From: Streptomyces sp. JJ66
Lineage (GTDB): Bacteria; Actinomycetota; Actinomycetes; Streptomycetales; Streptomycetaceae
Length of the DNA: 47,192 nucleotides
Reading direction: 5' to 3'
Assembly (NCBI RefSeq): GCF_019303495.1
Contig: NZ_JAEVFI010000039.1
Span: 1-47,192, forward strand
A model generated the notes under the pieces. That model made no database searches and had not been told where the DNA came from. It worked only from the letters and a program-made list of their open reading frames with translations. This document shows positions 26,199-34,900 of the stretch, piece by piece (the stretch's first letter is position 1; the number at the start of each line of letters is the position of its first letter). The position numbers and the translations under genes are program-made.

Positions 26199-27644
26199 GT
26201 GACTGTCAACGACGACGCGTTCACCAACTGGAAATGCCGCGAGGAGATCGCGGAGTCAATGATCCCGATCATCGGGAAGCTGCACCGTGAGCGGGACGTG
26301 ACGGTTCTGCTGCACAGCCGCTCCCTGGTGAACAAGTCGGTGGTCAGCATCCTGAAGACCCACCGCTTCGCCCGGCAGATAGCCGGGGAGGAACTGTCCG
26401 TCACGGAGACGATGCCGTTCCTCCAGGCCCTCACCGCCCTCGATCTCGGCCCGTCCCAGATCGACATCGGCATGCTCGCCGCGACGTACAAGACCGACGA
26501 CCGCGGGCTGTCGGTGGCGGAGTTCACCGCGGAGGCCGTCGCCGGGGCGACCGGGGCCAACAAGATCGACCGTCGCGAGCCGCGGGACGTCGTGCTCTAC
26601 GGGTTCGGCCGCATCGGGCGGCTGCTCGCCCGGCTGCTGATCGAGAAGGCCGGGTCCGGCAACGGGCTGCGGCTGCGGGCGATCGTCGTGCGCAAGGGCA
26701 AGGGGCCCGACCTCGTCAAGCGCGCCTCGCTGCTGCGCCGTGACTCCATCCACGGCCAGTTCCAGGGCACCATCACCGTGGACGAGGCAAACAGCAAGAT
26801 CATTGCCAACGGCAACGAGATCAAGGTCATCTACTCCGATGACCCGACGGCGGTGGACTACACGGCGTACGGCGTCAAGGACGCCATCCTCATCGACAAC
26901 ACCGGCCGGTGGCGCGACCGCGAGGGGCTCTCGAAGCACCTGCGGCCCGGCATCGACAAGGTGGTGCTGACGGCTCCGGGCAAGGGCGACGTGCCCAACA
27001 TCGTCCACGGCGTCAACCACGACACCATCAAGCCGGACGAGCGGATCATCTCGTGTGCGTCCTGCACCACCAACGCGATCGTTCCGCCGCTGAAGGCCAT
27101 GGCCGACGAGTACGGCGTCGTGCGCGGCCACGTCGAGACCGTCCACTCGTTCACCAACGACCAGAACCTCCTGGACAACTACCACGGCTCCGACCGCCGG
27201 GGCCGCTCGGCGGCGCTGAACATGGTCATCACCGAGACCGGGGCCGCCTCAGCCGTCGCGAAGGCGCTGCCCGACCTGAAGGCGAAGATCACCGGCAGCT
27301 CGGTGCGGGTGCCGGTGCCGGACGTCTCGATCGCCATCCTCAACCTCCAGCTCGGACGCGGGGCCGAGCGCCAGGAGGTGCTGGACTACCTGCGCAACGT
27401 CTCGCTGATGTCTCCGCTCAAGCGGCAGATCGACTTCATCAGCGCCCCGGACGCGGTCTCCAGTGACTTCATCGGCTCGCGCCACGCCTCGATCGTGGAT
27501 GCCGGTGCCACCAAGGTGGACGGTGACAACGCGATCCTCTACCTCTGGTACGACAACGAGTTCGGCTACTCCTGCCAGGTCGTGCGCGTCGTCCAGCACG
27601 TCTCCGGCGCCGAGTACCCGACGTACCCGGCCCCGGTGGCCTGA
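26199..27644 (+). CDS. gap: Glyceraldehyde-3-phosphate dehydrogenase, long form
   Basis: 481 residues from GTG 26199; only a weak purine run precedes it. The first 125 residues are an extra N-terminal helical domain ('FTNWKCREEIAESMIPIIGK') not found in the usual 335-residue glycolytic enzyme. Then 'VVLYGFGRIGRLLARLLIEK' is the NAD-binding Rossmann start and 'SCASCTTNAI' carries the catalytic Cys289. 'YDNEFGYSCQVVRVVQHV' is the normal C-terminal motif. Long-form GAPDH of this type exists as a second copy in streptomycetes; whether it works in glycolysis or gluconeogenesis is not visible. A strong terminator follows, so it is monocistronic. Confidence 0.93.
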   Translation: MTVNDDAFTNWKCREEIAESMIPIIGKLHRERDVTVLLHSRSLVNKSVVSILKTHRFARQIAGEELSVTETMPFLQALTALDLGPSQIDIGMLAATYKTDDRGLSVAEFTAEAVAGATGANKIDRREPRDVVLYGFGRIGRLLARLLIEKAGSGNGLRLRAIVVRKGKGPDLVKRASLLRRDSIHGQFQGTITVDEANSKIIANGNEIKVIYSDDPTAVDYTAYGVKDAILIDNTGRWRDREGLSKHLRPGIDKVVLTAPGKGDVPNIVHGVNHDTIKPDERIISCASCTTNAIVPPLKAMADEYGVVRGHVETVHSFTNDQNLLDNYHGSDRRGRSAALNMVITETGAASAVAKALPDLKAKITGSSVRVPVPDVSIAILNLQLGRGAERQEVLDYLRNVSLMSPLKRQIDFISAPDAVSSDFIGSRHASIVDAGATKVDGDNAILYLWYDNEFGYSCQVVRVVQHVSGAEYPTYPAPVA

Positions 27645-27681
27645 CCCGCCGGACCGCTCCGGTCGTCACTCCGGTCGCCAT

Positions 27682-27715
27682 GAGGGCCGCCACCTCCATA
27701 CGGGTGGCGGCCCTC
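27682..27715 (+). terminator. Terminator after the GAPDH gene
   Basis: GAGGGCCGCCACC (27682-27694) and GGTGGCGGCCCTC (27703-27715) form a perfect 13-bp stem with an 8-base loop, 37 bases after the stop codon. Confidence 0.85.
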
Positions 27716-27826
27716 CGTGCGTCCTGGCCACGGTTTTGCGGGAACGGCAAGGCTGCTTGCCGGGGCCGTGGTGGGGCGCGCAGGCTCGGGGCGTCCGCAG
27801 GGCGTTCCCACGATGAGGAGCTTGGC

Positions 27827-28714
27827 ATGGCGTCGCATCACCACCAGCACGACGGTGCTCACCACCCGTACACGGATAGCGAGTGGGAGGCCCTGGCCGA
27901 GCAGTTGGAGCAGGAGGCGGAGCTGTACGCGGGATGCTTCCGGGAGGCGGGCCAGTGGCTGCGGGAGCTGCGGGGGAGCGCGGCAGGGCGGGTGGTGGAC
28001 GTCGGGAGCGGCCCCGGGGTCGTCGCCTGCGAGCTGGCGCGGGCGTTCCCGGACGCCGAGGTCGTCGCCGTGGACCAGGCGGAGGGGCTGCTGGAGCGGG
28101 CGCGTGGGCGGGCGCGGAAGCTGGGCTTCGGGGACCGGGTACGCACGCGGCGGGCCGAGCTGCCGGAGCAGTTCCGTCAGCTGCCGCAGGCCGACGTGGT
28201 GTGGTCCCGCCACGCCGTGCACCACCTGGGCGACCAGCAGGCGGCTCTGGACGCGCTGGCGGCGACGGTGCGGCCGGGTGGCCTGCTGGCCGTCGTCGAG
28301 CGGGGGCTGCCCGCGCGGTACCTGCCGCGCGACATCGGGCTGGGACGCCCCGGCTTGCAGGCGCGGCTGGACGCGGCCGCCGAGGACGGGTTCAGCGCGA
28401 TGCGCGCGGAGCTGCCCGGCACGGTGTCCACGGTGGAGGACTGGCCCGGGATGCTGACGCGCGCCGGGCTCACGCACGCCGGAACGCGCAGCTTCCTCAC
28501 CGAGTACCCGGCGCCGCTGGAGGAGCGGGTGCGCGCGTACCTGCACATGCGCCTGACCCGCACGGTGGAACAGTCCGGTGAGTGGCTTGACGCTGAGGAC
28601 CGGGCCACCATCGAGCGCCTGCTGGACCAAAGCGATCCGGCCGGTCTGCCGCACCGCCCCGACGCGTTCCTCCTCACCGCCACCACCGTCCACGCCGCCC
28701 GCGCGGCGGGGTAG
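27827..28714 (+). CDS. Class I SAM-dependent methyltransferase
   Basis: 295 residues from ATG 27827, set by GAGGAG at 27815-27820. N-terminal His-rich stretch ('MASHHHQHDGAHH'), then SAM motif I 'VVDVGSGPGVVACELA' (about 56-71), acidic 'VVAVDQAEGLLERA' and 'ADVVWSRHAVHHLGD' in the position of the post-I and IV motifs, and 'VRPGGLLAVVE'. It resembles the UbiE/COQ5-like small-molecule methyltransferases, with a C-terminal substrate lid. The CbiZ gene lies 72 bases downstream with its own ribosome site. Substrate unknown. Confidence 0.9.
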   Translation: MASHHHQHDGAHHPYTDSEWEALAEQLEQEAELYAGCFREAGQWLRELRGSAAGRVVDVGSGPGVVACELARAFPDAEVVAVDQAEGLLERARGRARKLGFGDRVRTRRAELPEQFRQLPQADVVWSRHAVHHLGDQQAALDALAATVRPGGLLAVVERGLPARYLPRDIGLGRPGLQARLDAAAEDGFSAMRAELPGTVSTVEDWPGMLTRAGLTHAGTRSFLTEYPAPLEERVRAYLHMRLTRTVEQSGEWLDAEDRATIERLLDQSDPAGLPHRPDAFLLTATTVHAARAAG

Positions 28715-28786
28715 GGCCGGTCCACCCGGCAAAGGAGCGGCGGCGTACGATCGGCCGGTTCCCGCCTGTTCGAGGAGTTGCGTCCG

Positions 28787-29470
28787 GTGACCGCTGTCCT
28801 CCCGCCGCCGCGTGCGGCTTCCGGCCTGCTGTCCGTGCGGCGCGTGCCCCGGGTGGAGGACGGTGAGCGGCTGGACGCTCTGCTGTGGGAGGCCGGGCCG
28901 GGCTGGCGGATGATCAGCAGCGCTGTTCTGGGCGGCGGGCTCGGGGAGCGTGCCTGGGTCCTCAATGCGCAGGTCTCGCACGGTTACCGGCGTACCGATC
29001 CGGCCCGGCACCTGGCCGCGCTCGCGCACGGGGCGGGTGCCACGGGGCAGGGGGTGGGACTGATGACGGCGGCCGCGGTGTCCGCCTACGCGTGGGCGGG
29101 GGACGGCGGGACGGAGGCGGTCGCGACGGCGGGGGTGGACGTGCGCGGGTGGGCTGCCTCCCCGGTGCCGGGCAGCGCGGAACCGGCCGGTCCTGGCACG
29201 ATCAACATCGTCGTCGCCGTGCCGGTGGCGCTGACGGACGCCGCGCTGGTCAACGCCGTCGCCACGGCGACCGAGGCCAAGGTGCAGGCCCTCCTCGACG
29301 CCGGGTACGACTGCTCGGGCACCCCCACCGACGCGGTGTGTGTCGCCGCGCGGACGCCGCTGCCCGGCGGTGAGGTGCACGCGTTCGCCGGTCCCCGCGC
29401 GCTGTGGGGCGCGCGGCTGGCGCGCGCCGTGCACCGGGCCGTGCACGCGGCCGTGCCCGCCTGCCCCTGA
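28787..29470 (+). CDS. cbiZ: Adenosylcobinamide amidohydrolase
   Basis: 227 residues from GTG 28787 with GAGGAG at 28772-28777. CbiZ removes the aminopropanol group from adenosylcobinamide to give cobyric acid, letting the cell salvage foreign corrinoids. Recognised by 'RMISSAVLGGGLGERAWVLN', 'GVGLMTAAAVSAYAWAGD', 'TINIVVAVPVALTDAALVNA', the acidic 'TATEAKVQALLDAGYDCSGT' and 'GTPTDAVCVA'. No other cobalamin gene and no cobalamin riboswitch was seen nearby. Confidence 0.9.
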   Translation: MTAVLPPPRAASGLLSVRRVPRVEDGERLDALLWEAGPGWRMISSAVLGGGLGERAWVLNAQVSHGYRRTDPARHLAALAHGAGATGQGVGLMTAAAVSAYAWAGDGGTEAVATAGVDVRGWAASPVPGSAEPAGPGTINIVVAVPVALTDAALVNAVATATEAKVQALLDAGYDCSGTPTDAVCVAARTPLPGGEVHAFAGPRALWGARLARAVHRAVHAAVPACP

Positions 29471-29615
29471 CGCCGCCAAAGCCCCTGCGGCGCCCTACCC
29501 GAGCAGGGCGCCGAGCGATGGTTTTCAGCCAAGCGCGAAGGGGGCCGCATACCGGTGGATGGCACGGGCACACGGCTCCGCGTCAGAGAGGTTGACGGAA
29601 AGGGTGGGGTTCGCG

Positions 29616-30494
29616 GTGTTCGTGCGCAACAGGGTGGGCAGAACGGCGGCGCTCGCGGTGGCCGGGGTGGTGGCGTGTGTGCCGCTGGCCGCGTGCGGGA
29701 GCGACGACGGGGCCGAGGGCGGCGACGGCAAGCAGTCGAGCGAGCCGGCGGGTGGGCAGCAGGCCGGTGGCGACACCGAAGCGGTGCGCGCCGCCTACGA
29801 CACGACGTCGAAGGAGGAGTCGGCCACTTTCACGCTGAAGTCGGTCACCGAGGCCGGGTCGGAGAAGGTGGAGGCCAGCGGCGAGGGAATGCTCGACTTC
29901 GCCAGCGGCGAGAGCGAGATGACGATCACCGCGGAGGGGACGGAGATCGAGCAGCGCGTGGTGGACGGCGTGCTGTACCAGAAGCTGCCGCAGGACCAGA
30001 CGCCCGCGTCGGGCAAGCCGTGGGTGAAGATCGACCTGGCGGAGCTGGCGCAGACGCAGGGTGTGAACGGCGGCTCGCAGCCCAACAACCCGGCGGCGAC
30101 GGCGGAGTTCGCCAAGGCGATTTCCGAGGAGGACGTCAAGGAGCTGGGCAGCGAGGAGATCGAGGGCGTCAACACCACGCACTACCGGGTGGAGATCGAC
30201 GTCGCGGAGCTCGAACAGGGCGAGCAGCTGCGGAAGACGCTTGGCGAGGCGATTCCGATGGAGCTGTGGCTGGATGAGGACGGCTTGATCCGGCGCCAGC
30301 AGCTGGAGCTGACGGTGCGGCCTCCGGAGGGCGCCTCCCAGAGTGCCTCCGCCGCGCCCGACCAGGCCACGGTCCGCACGGTGATGACCTTCAGCGACTT
30401 CGGCACGGACATCTCCGTGGAGGCGCCGCCCGAGGGAGAGACCACCGACATGACCGAAGAGGCCGGGCAGCAGGGACAGCCGGAGCAGCAGTAG
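29616..30494 (+). CDS. Secreted lipoprotein, LppX/LprG-like
   Basis: 292 residues from GTG 29616 (GTG 29604 and 29622 are alternatives). Signal 'FVRNRVGRTAALAVAGVVAC' with lipobox PLAAC, Cys27, so it is anchored outside the membrane. A Gly/Ser/Gln linker (30-50) follows, then a single beta-rich domain with 'EKVEASGEGMLDFASGESEM', 'GVLYQKLP', 'HYRVEIDVAEL' and 'PMELWLDEDGLIRRQQLEL', the pattern of LolA/LprG-fold lipoproteins that bind lipids in actinobacteria. The tail is Glu/Gln-rich and disordered. Stands alone. Confidence 0.85.
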   Translation: MFVRNRVGRTAALAVAGVVACVPLAACGSDDGAEGGDGKQSSEPAGGQQAGGDTEAVRAAYDTTSKEESATFTLKSVTEAGSEKVEASGEGMLDFASGESEMTITAEGTEIEQRVVDGVLYQKLPQDQTPASGKPWVKIDLAELAQTQGVNGGSQPNNPAATAEFAKAISEEDVKELGSEEIEGVNTTHYRVEIDVAELEQGEQLRKTLGEAIPMELWLDEDGLIRRQQLELTVRPPEGASQSASAAPDQATVRTVMTFSDFGTDISVEAPPEGETTDMTEEAGQQGQPEQQ

Positions 30495-30680
30495 GGGACA
30501 GCCGCAGGACAGTACCGGAGCGAGCTGCCGCTCCTGCGTGCCGGCCACACGGCTGGAGCGCGCCTGCTGCCCCGCGCTGATGTCTGCGACAGCGGTTCCG
30601 CAGCGGTGCCGTGGCGGCCTTCGACGAGCTCGTCACGGCGCCGCGTGCGGCGCTGCCCGGGGTGGCGTGCGCGGTGTCTG

Positions 30681-31781
30681 CTACTTCGTGGCCACGATGA
30701 GGGGGGACGCGGCGAGGACGTCGAGGGTTTCGACCGTGCGGAAACCGGCGGCGGTGAGCCAGGCGCGGTAGGTGCTGAGCGGGAAGACGTCGCCGTGCTC
30801 GGAGAACAGCAGCAGGTCGGTGGCGGCGAACACCAGGGGGAGGTCCGGGGCGGTGCGGGCCTCGTTGGGCAGCCAGTCGCCGATCAGCAGCGTGCCGCCC
30901 TCGCGCAGCGCGGCGTACGCCTTCTCCAGCAACCTCGGACCCCACCGTGGCCCCTCGGTGTGGACGATGTACCCGAGGGTCACCAGGTCGTAGCCGGTAC
31001 CGAACTCGACGTCGCGGAGGTTGCCGCAGCGGTGCTCGTAGCGGTCGGCGACGCCGAAGCGTGCGGCGTGGGCGCGGGTGACCTCGGTGACCTCCGCGTG
31101 GTCCACCGTCGTCACCCGGGCCTCGGGCTGGTCCAGGGCGAAGGCCAGCGACCACGCTCCGGACCCGGCGGCGACGTCGAGGATGCGGCGGATGCCCGCG
31201 CGGGTGGGTTCCGGCAGGGCGGCGACGGCGGCGCGCGCGGCGCCGAAGCTCATCGGGAACCAGGCGGAGACCAGGGCGGGGAAGTTGGCCTTCCCGTCCT
31301 GCTCCTCCTCCCAGCGCGCGGTGGGCTCGCCGGTGCGTACGACGTCCGTGAGGCGCGGCCACCGCGACCACAGGGTGCGCGTCTCGTGGCACAGGTCGCC
31401 CAGGTAGGAGGGCGAGTCGCGGACGAGGAAGCGGCGGGCGGCCGGGGTGAGGGTGTAACGGGGCTGCGTGATAGGGGTGTTGGTGCCTTCCCCGGCAGAG
31501 TCTGGCGGGGTCGCCGGGTCGAGGTAGCCGAGCGCGATGAGGGCGTCCAGCAGGCGGCGTACGCCGCGCGGGTGCGCGCCCGCCGCGGTGGCGACAGCCT
31601 CGGCCGTGCGGGCACCGGCCGCGAGATGGGAGAAGAGGTCGAGTTCGACGGCGGTGACCAGCACTTGCGTCGCGCGCGGAGCCCACAGGTCGTCGATGAT
31701 CTGCTCCGGGGTGACGAAACCGCCGCCGGACGCCTCGCCGCCCTGGCTGCCGCTGCCGTCGTCGATCGCCTCGCTCACCAC
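30681..31781 (-). CDS. SAM-dependent O-methyltransferase, divergent from the synthetase gene
   Basis: 366 residues from GTG 31781 (the next codon is also GTG) with AAAGGAG upstream. N-terminal winged-helix dimerisation domain ('ELDLFSHLAAGARTAEAVAT', 'AHPRGVRRLLDALIALGYL'), then the methyltransferase core with 'ILDVAAGSGAWSLAFALDQP' and 'VTTVDHAEVTEV'. This layout is that of small-molecule O-methyltransferases of plant-COMT and polyketide type. Lying back-to-back with the synthetase gene and sharing 160 bp of control DNA, it likely tailors the product, for example by esterifying a carboxylate or methylating a hydroxyl. That role is inferred. Confidence 0.87.
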   Translation of the reverse strand: MVSEAIDDGSGSQGGEASGGGFVTPEQIIDDLWAPRATQVLVTAVELDLFSHLAAGARTAEAVATAAGAHPRGVRRLLDALIALGYLDPATPPDSAGEGTNTPITQPRYTLTPAARRFLVRDSPSYLGDLCHETRTLWSRWPRLTDVVRTGEPTARWEEEQDGKANFPALVSAWFPMSFGAARAAVAALPEPTRAGIRRILDVAAGSGAWSLAFALDQPEARVTTVDHAEVTEVTRAHAARFGVADRYEHRCGNLRDVEFGTGYDLVTLGYIVHTEGPRWGPRLLEKAYAALREGGTLLIGDWLPNEARTAPDLPLVFAATDLLLFSEHGDVFPLSTYRAWLTAAGFRTVETLDVLAASPLIVATK

Positions 31782-31849
31782 ATCCGACTCCTTTCGACTT
31801 TGCTCACTTAACGCGCTTATCTTGCCTGACGATTACTGTTGATGATCGG

Positions 31850-31860
31850 ATCGTTACGAT
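31850..31860. promoter_or_regulatory. Candidate operator in the divergent biosynthetic promoter region
   Basis: ATCGT-T-ACGAT (31850-31860) is a perfect dyad; a further ACGAT lies at 31829-31833. The stretch 31797-31862 is far more AT-rich than its surroundings and should contain the promoters for the methyltransferase and synthetase. No regulator gene is nearby to pair with it. Confidence 0.35.
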
Positions 31861-31941
31861 ACTGGTCGGCCGGTCGAACGCGGGGTGGGCGCGAGCGCGT
31901 TGCCGGGCCGGATGCCTGAGTCGTTGAGATGGGGATGAGAC

Positions 31942-34900
31942 ATGACCGCCAGGAGCCCGCACACCACCGGTCCCAGCGCGCTGAGCCTGCTGGACATCCT
32001 GCGTGACCGGGTGGAGGGGGACCCGGACTCCGTCGCCTTCACCTTCCCGCGCTTCGACGAGCGCACCGGGCTGGAGCTGCCCGCCACGCACCTGACGCGC
32101 GGGCAGCTCGACGCGCGCGCCCGTGCCGTCGCCGCGACCTTGCAGGCGCACGGCGCGGGCAAGGGCCGCGTCCTGCTGCTGCTCCCGCCCGGACCGGATG
32201 TCGTCGCCGCGCTGTTCGGCGGCTTCTACGCGGGCTGCTGCGTGGTCACCTGCGCGCCGCCGCAGGGCGAGGCCACGCGGGAGGAAAGGTATCTGCAGAT
32301 CGGCGCGGACGCCGACGTGGCGGCCGTCGTCGTCCACAGCGCGCGGCGCGCCGAGTTGCAGGCGGCCTGGTCGGCGTCCACCGCGCCGGACGTGCCGTGG
32401 CTGGAGATCGACGGCAGCGGCGGGGCGGCGCCCCAGGACTGGATACCGCCCGTCGTCAGCGGCCGCGACCTGGCGCTCCTCCAGTACACCTCGGGCTCCA
32501 CCGGCCTCCCCAAGGGGGTGATGGTCTCCCAGGACAACCTGCTCGAACAGCTCCGCGTCTTTAGGGACCAGGCCGAACTCCCCGACGGCGCGGACGTGGT
32601 GACGTGGATGCCGGTCTACCACGCGCTCGGCATCGCGGGCACGGTCACCCTGTCGCAGTTCGTCGGCGGCCGCTGCACCGTGCTGACGCCGGACGACTTC
32701 ATCGCCGAACCGTTCCGCTGGCTCAAGGCCGTCTCCGACGCCACCGCGCCCGTCTTCAGCTGCGGCCCGAACTTCGCCTACGACCGCTGTGTCGAACGCG
32801 TCACGCCCGAGCAGCGCGCCCAGCTCGACCTCAGCCGCTGGCACTCCGCGTTCAATGCCGCCGAGCGCATCCAGCTCCGCACCATCGAGGCGTTCACCGA
32901 GACGTTCGCGCCGCACGGCTTCCGGCGCGAGGCGTGGTTCCCCGGCTACGGGCTCACCGAGGTCACGCTCGGCATCTGCGGACGCCGTGGCCCGAGGCCC
33001 CTGGCGCTCACGCTGGACGCGGCGGCGCTGGAAGCCGGACACGCGCGGTCTGCCGACGCGGCAAGCAGGGCGGACGCCGCCGGTGACGCGGCGCCTGTGG
33101 CCGACGTCGCCGCGCACCAGACCGACACCGCGCACCAGACCGACACCGCGAACCCGGCCGCCGCCGCGCACCAAGCCGTCGCCGCGACCCCCGCCGACAC
33201 CGCGAACCCGGCGGACGGTGCCGCGCGCACCGCCGACGCCACCGCGCACCCGGCCGCCGCCGCGCGCACGGCCCACCTCGTCGGCTGCGGTGTGCCGCAC
33301 CCGCGCGTGCGGCTGCGCATCGTGGACCCGGCCGCGTACACCGAGTGCGCCGAGGGCGAGGTCGGCGAGATCTGGGTGGCGGGCGCGGTCGTCAACCAGG
33401 GCTACTTCCGCCGCCCCGAGCAGACCGCCGAGACCTTCGACGGCCGCCTCGCTGACGGCGACGGCCCCTACCTGCGCACCGGTGACCTCGCGTTCCGGCA
33501 CGGGGACGAGATCGTGGTGTGCGGGCGGCTCAAGGAGCTGATCATCATCCGGGGCCGCAACATCCACCCGCAGGACGTGGAAGCCGCCGCCCGCCGCGCC
33601 CACCCGGCGCTCGCGACGGCACCGGCCGCCGCGTTCTCGGTGGACGCCGACGAGGGTGAACGGCTCGTGCTGGTGCAGTCCGTCACCGACCCGGCCGGCC
33701 CGGAACTCGACCTGCCCGCGCTGGCCGCCGCCGCCCGGAGCGCGGTCGCCGCCGACCAGGCGGTCGAGCCGCACGCCGTCGTGCTCGTCACGCCGGACCA
33801 GATCCCGATGACCGGCAGCGGCAAGATCCGCCGCACCACCTGCCGCCAGAGCTACCTGGACGACGCGCTCAAGACCCTGCACGTGAGCGAGGCCCCCGCA
33901 CCCGCCACCACGGGCGGCCCCGGCCCCGAGGCCGCCGGTCCCGCCGGACAGCCCACCACCGAACCCGCCGCCCCGGCCACCCCGTTGCGGTCCATGACGC
34001 TCGCGCTGCCCGCCGAGCTGCGGCCCCAGGTGCTGGCCGCCGAGATCCGGCGCCGTATCGCCGCCGGGCTCGGCGTGGAGCCGGAGGCCGTGGCCCCGGA
34101 CCAGCCGCTCGTGCGGCTCGGCCTGGAGTCGCTGCGCACCGTCGAGCTGCGCCAGGCGCTGGCCCGCGACTTCCACGTCACCCTGCCGCTCGCCGAGTTC
34201 CTGCGCGGCACGGTCGAGGAGCTGGCGGCCCGTATCGACGCCGGGCTGCGCACCGACGCCCCCGGCGATCCCGGTGCCGACGCCGCCCCCCGCGACGCCA
34301 CCGGTCCGCAGCTCACCCCCGACCCCGGCGCCCGGCACGAGCCGTTCCCGCTCACCGAGATCCAGCACGCCTACCTCGTCGGCCGGGGCAGCGGCTACGA
34401 CCTCGGCTCCACCTCCATCCACCTCTACACCGAGTACGACACCCCCGCGCTGGACCTGCCCCGGCTGCGCGAGGCGCTGAACGCCCTGGTCCGGCGGCAC
34501 GAGATGCTGCGGGCCGAGGTGCGCTCGGACGGCACGCAGCGCATCCTGCCCGCGTCCGAGACGGGTGAGGTACCCGTCACCGAGTACGACCTGCGCGGCA
34601 CCGACGCCGACCGGCGCGCAACCCACCTGCGGGAGCTGCGCGCCGAGCTGAGCCACCAGGTCATGCCGCTGGACGCCTGGCCCCTGTTCGATGTCCGCGT
34701 CACCTGGACCGGTGGCCCGGGGGCCGAGGACACCCGGGCCCGGGTGCACATCGGCATCGACCTGCTCGTCGCCGACGTCGCCAGCGTCCGCCTGTTCTTC
34801 CTCGAACTCGGCGACCTCTACACCGACCCGGGCGCCGACCTCCCCCCGCTCACCGTCTCCTTCCGCGACTACGTGCTCGCGGCCCGGCACCTGCGCGACT

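Noticed and set aside
28715..28786. Cobalamin riboswitch for cbiZ
   Set aside because: The gap is only 72 bases and has no B12-box-like sequence; none seen before 27827 either.
30495..30680. Clear terminator between lipoprotein and methyltransferase genes
   Set aside because: GGAGCG-N6-CGCTCC (30517-30534) is present but only 6 bp, with an alternative overlapping pairing, so not listed as a feature.
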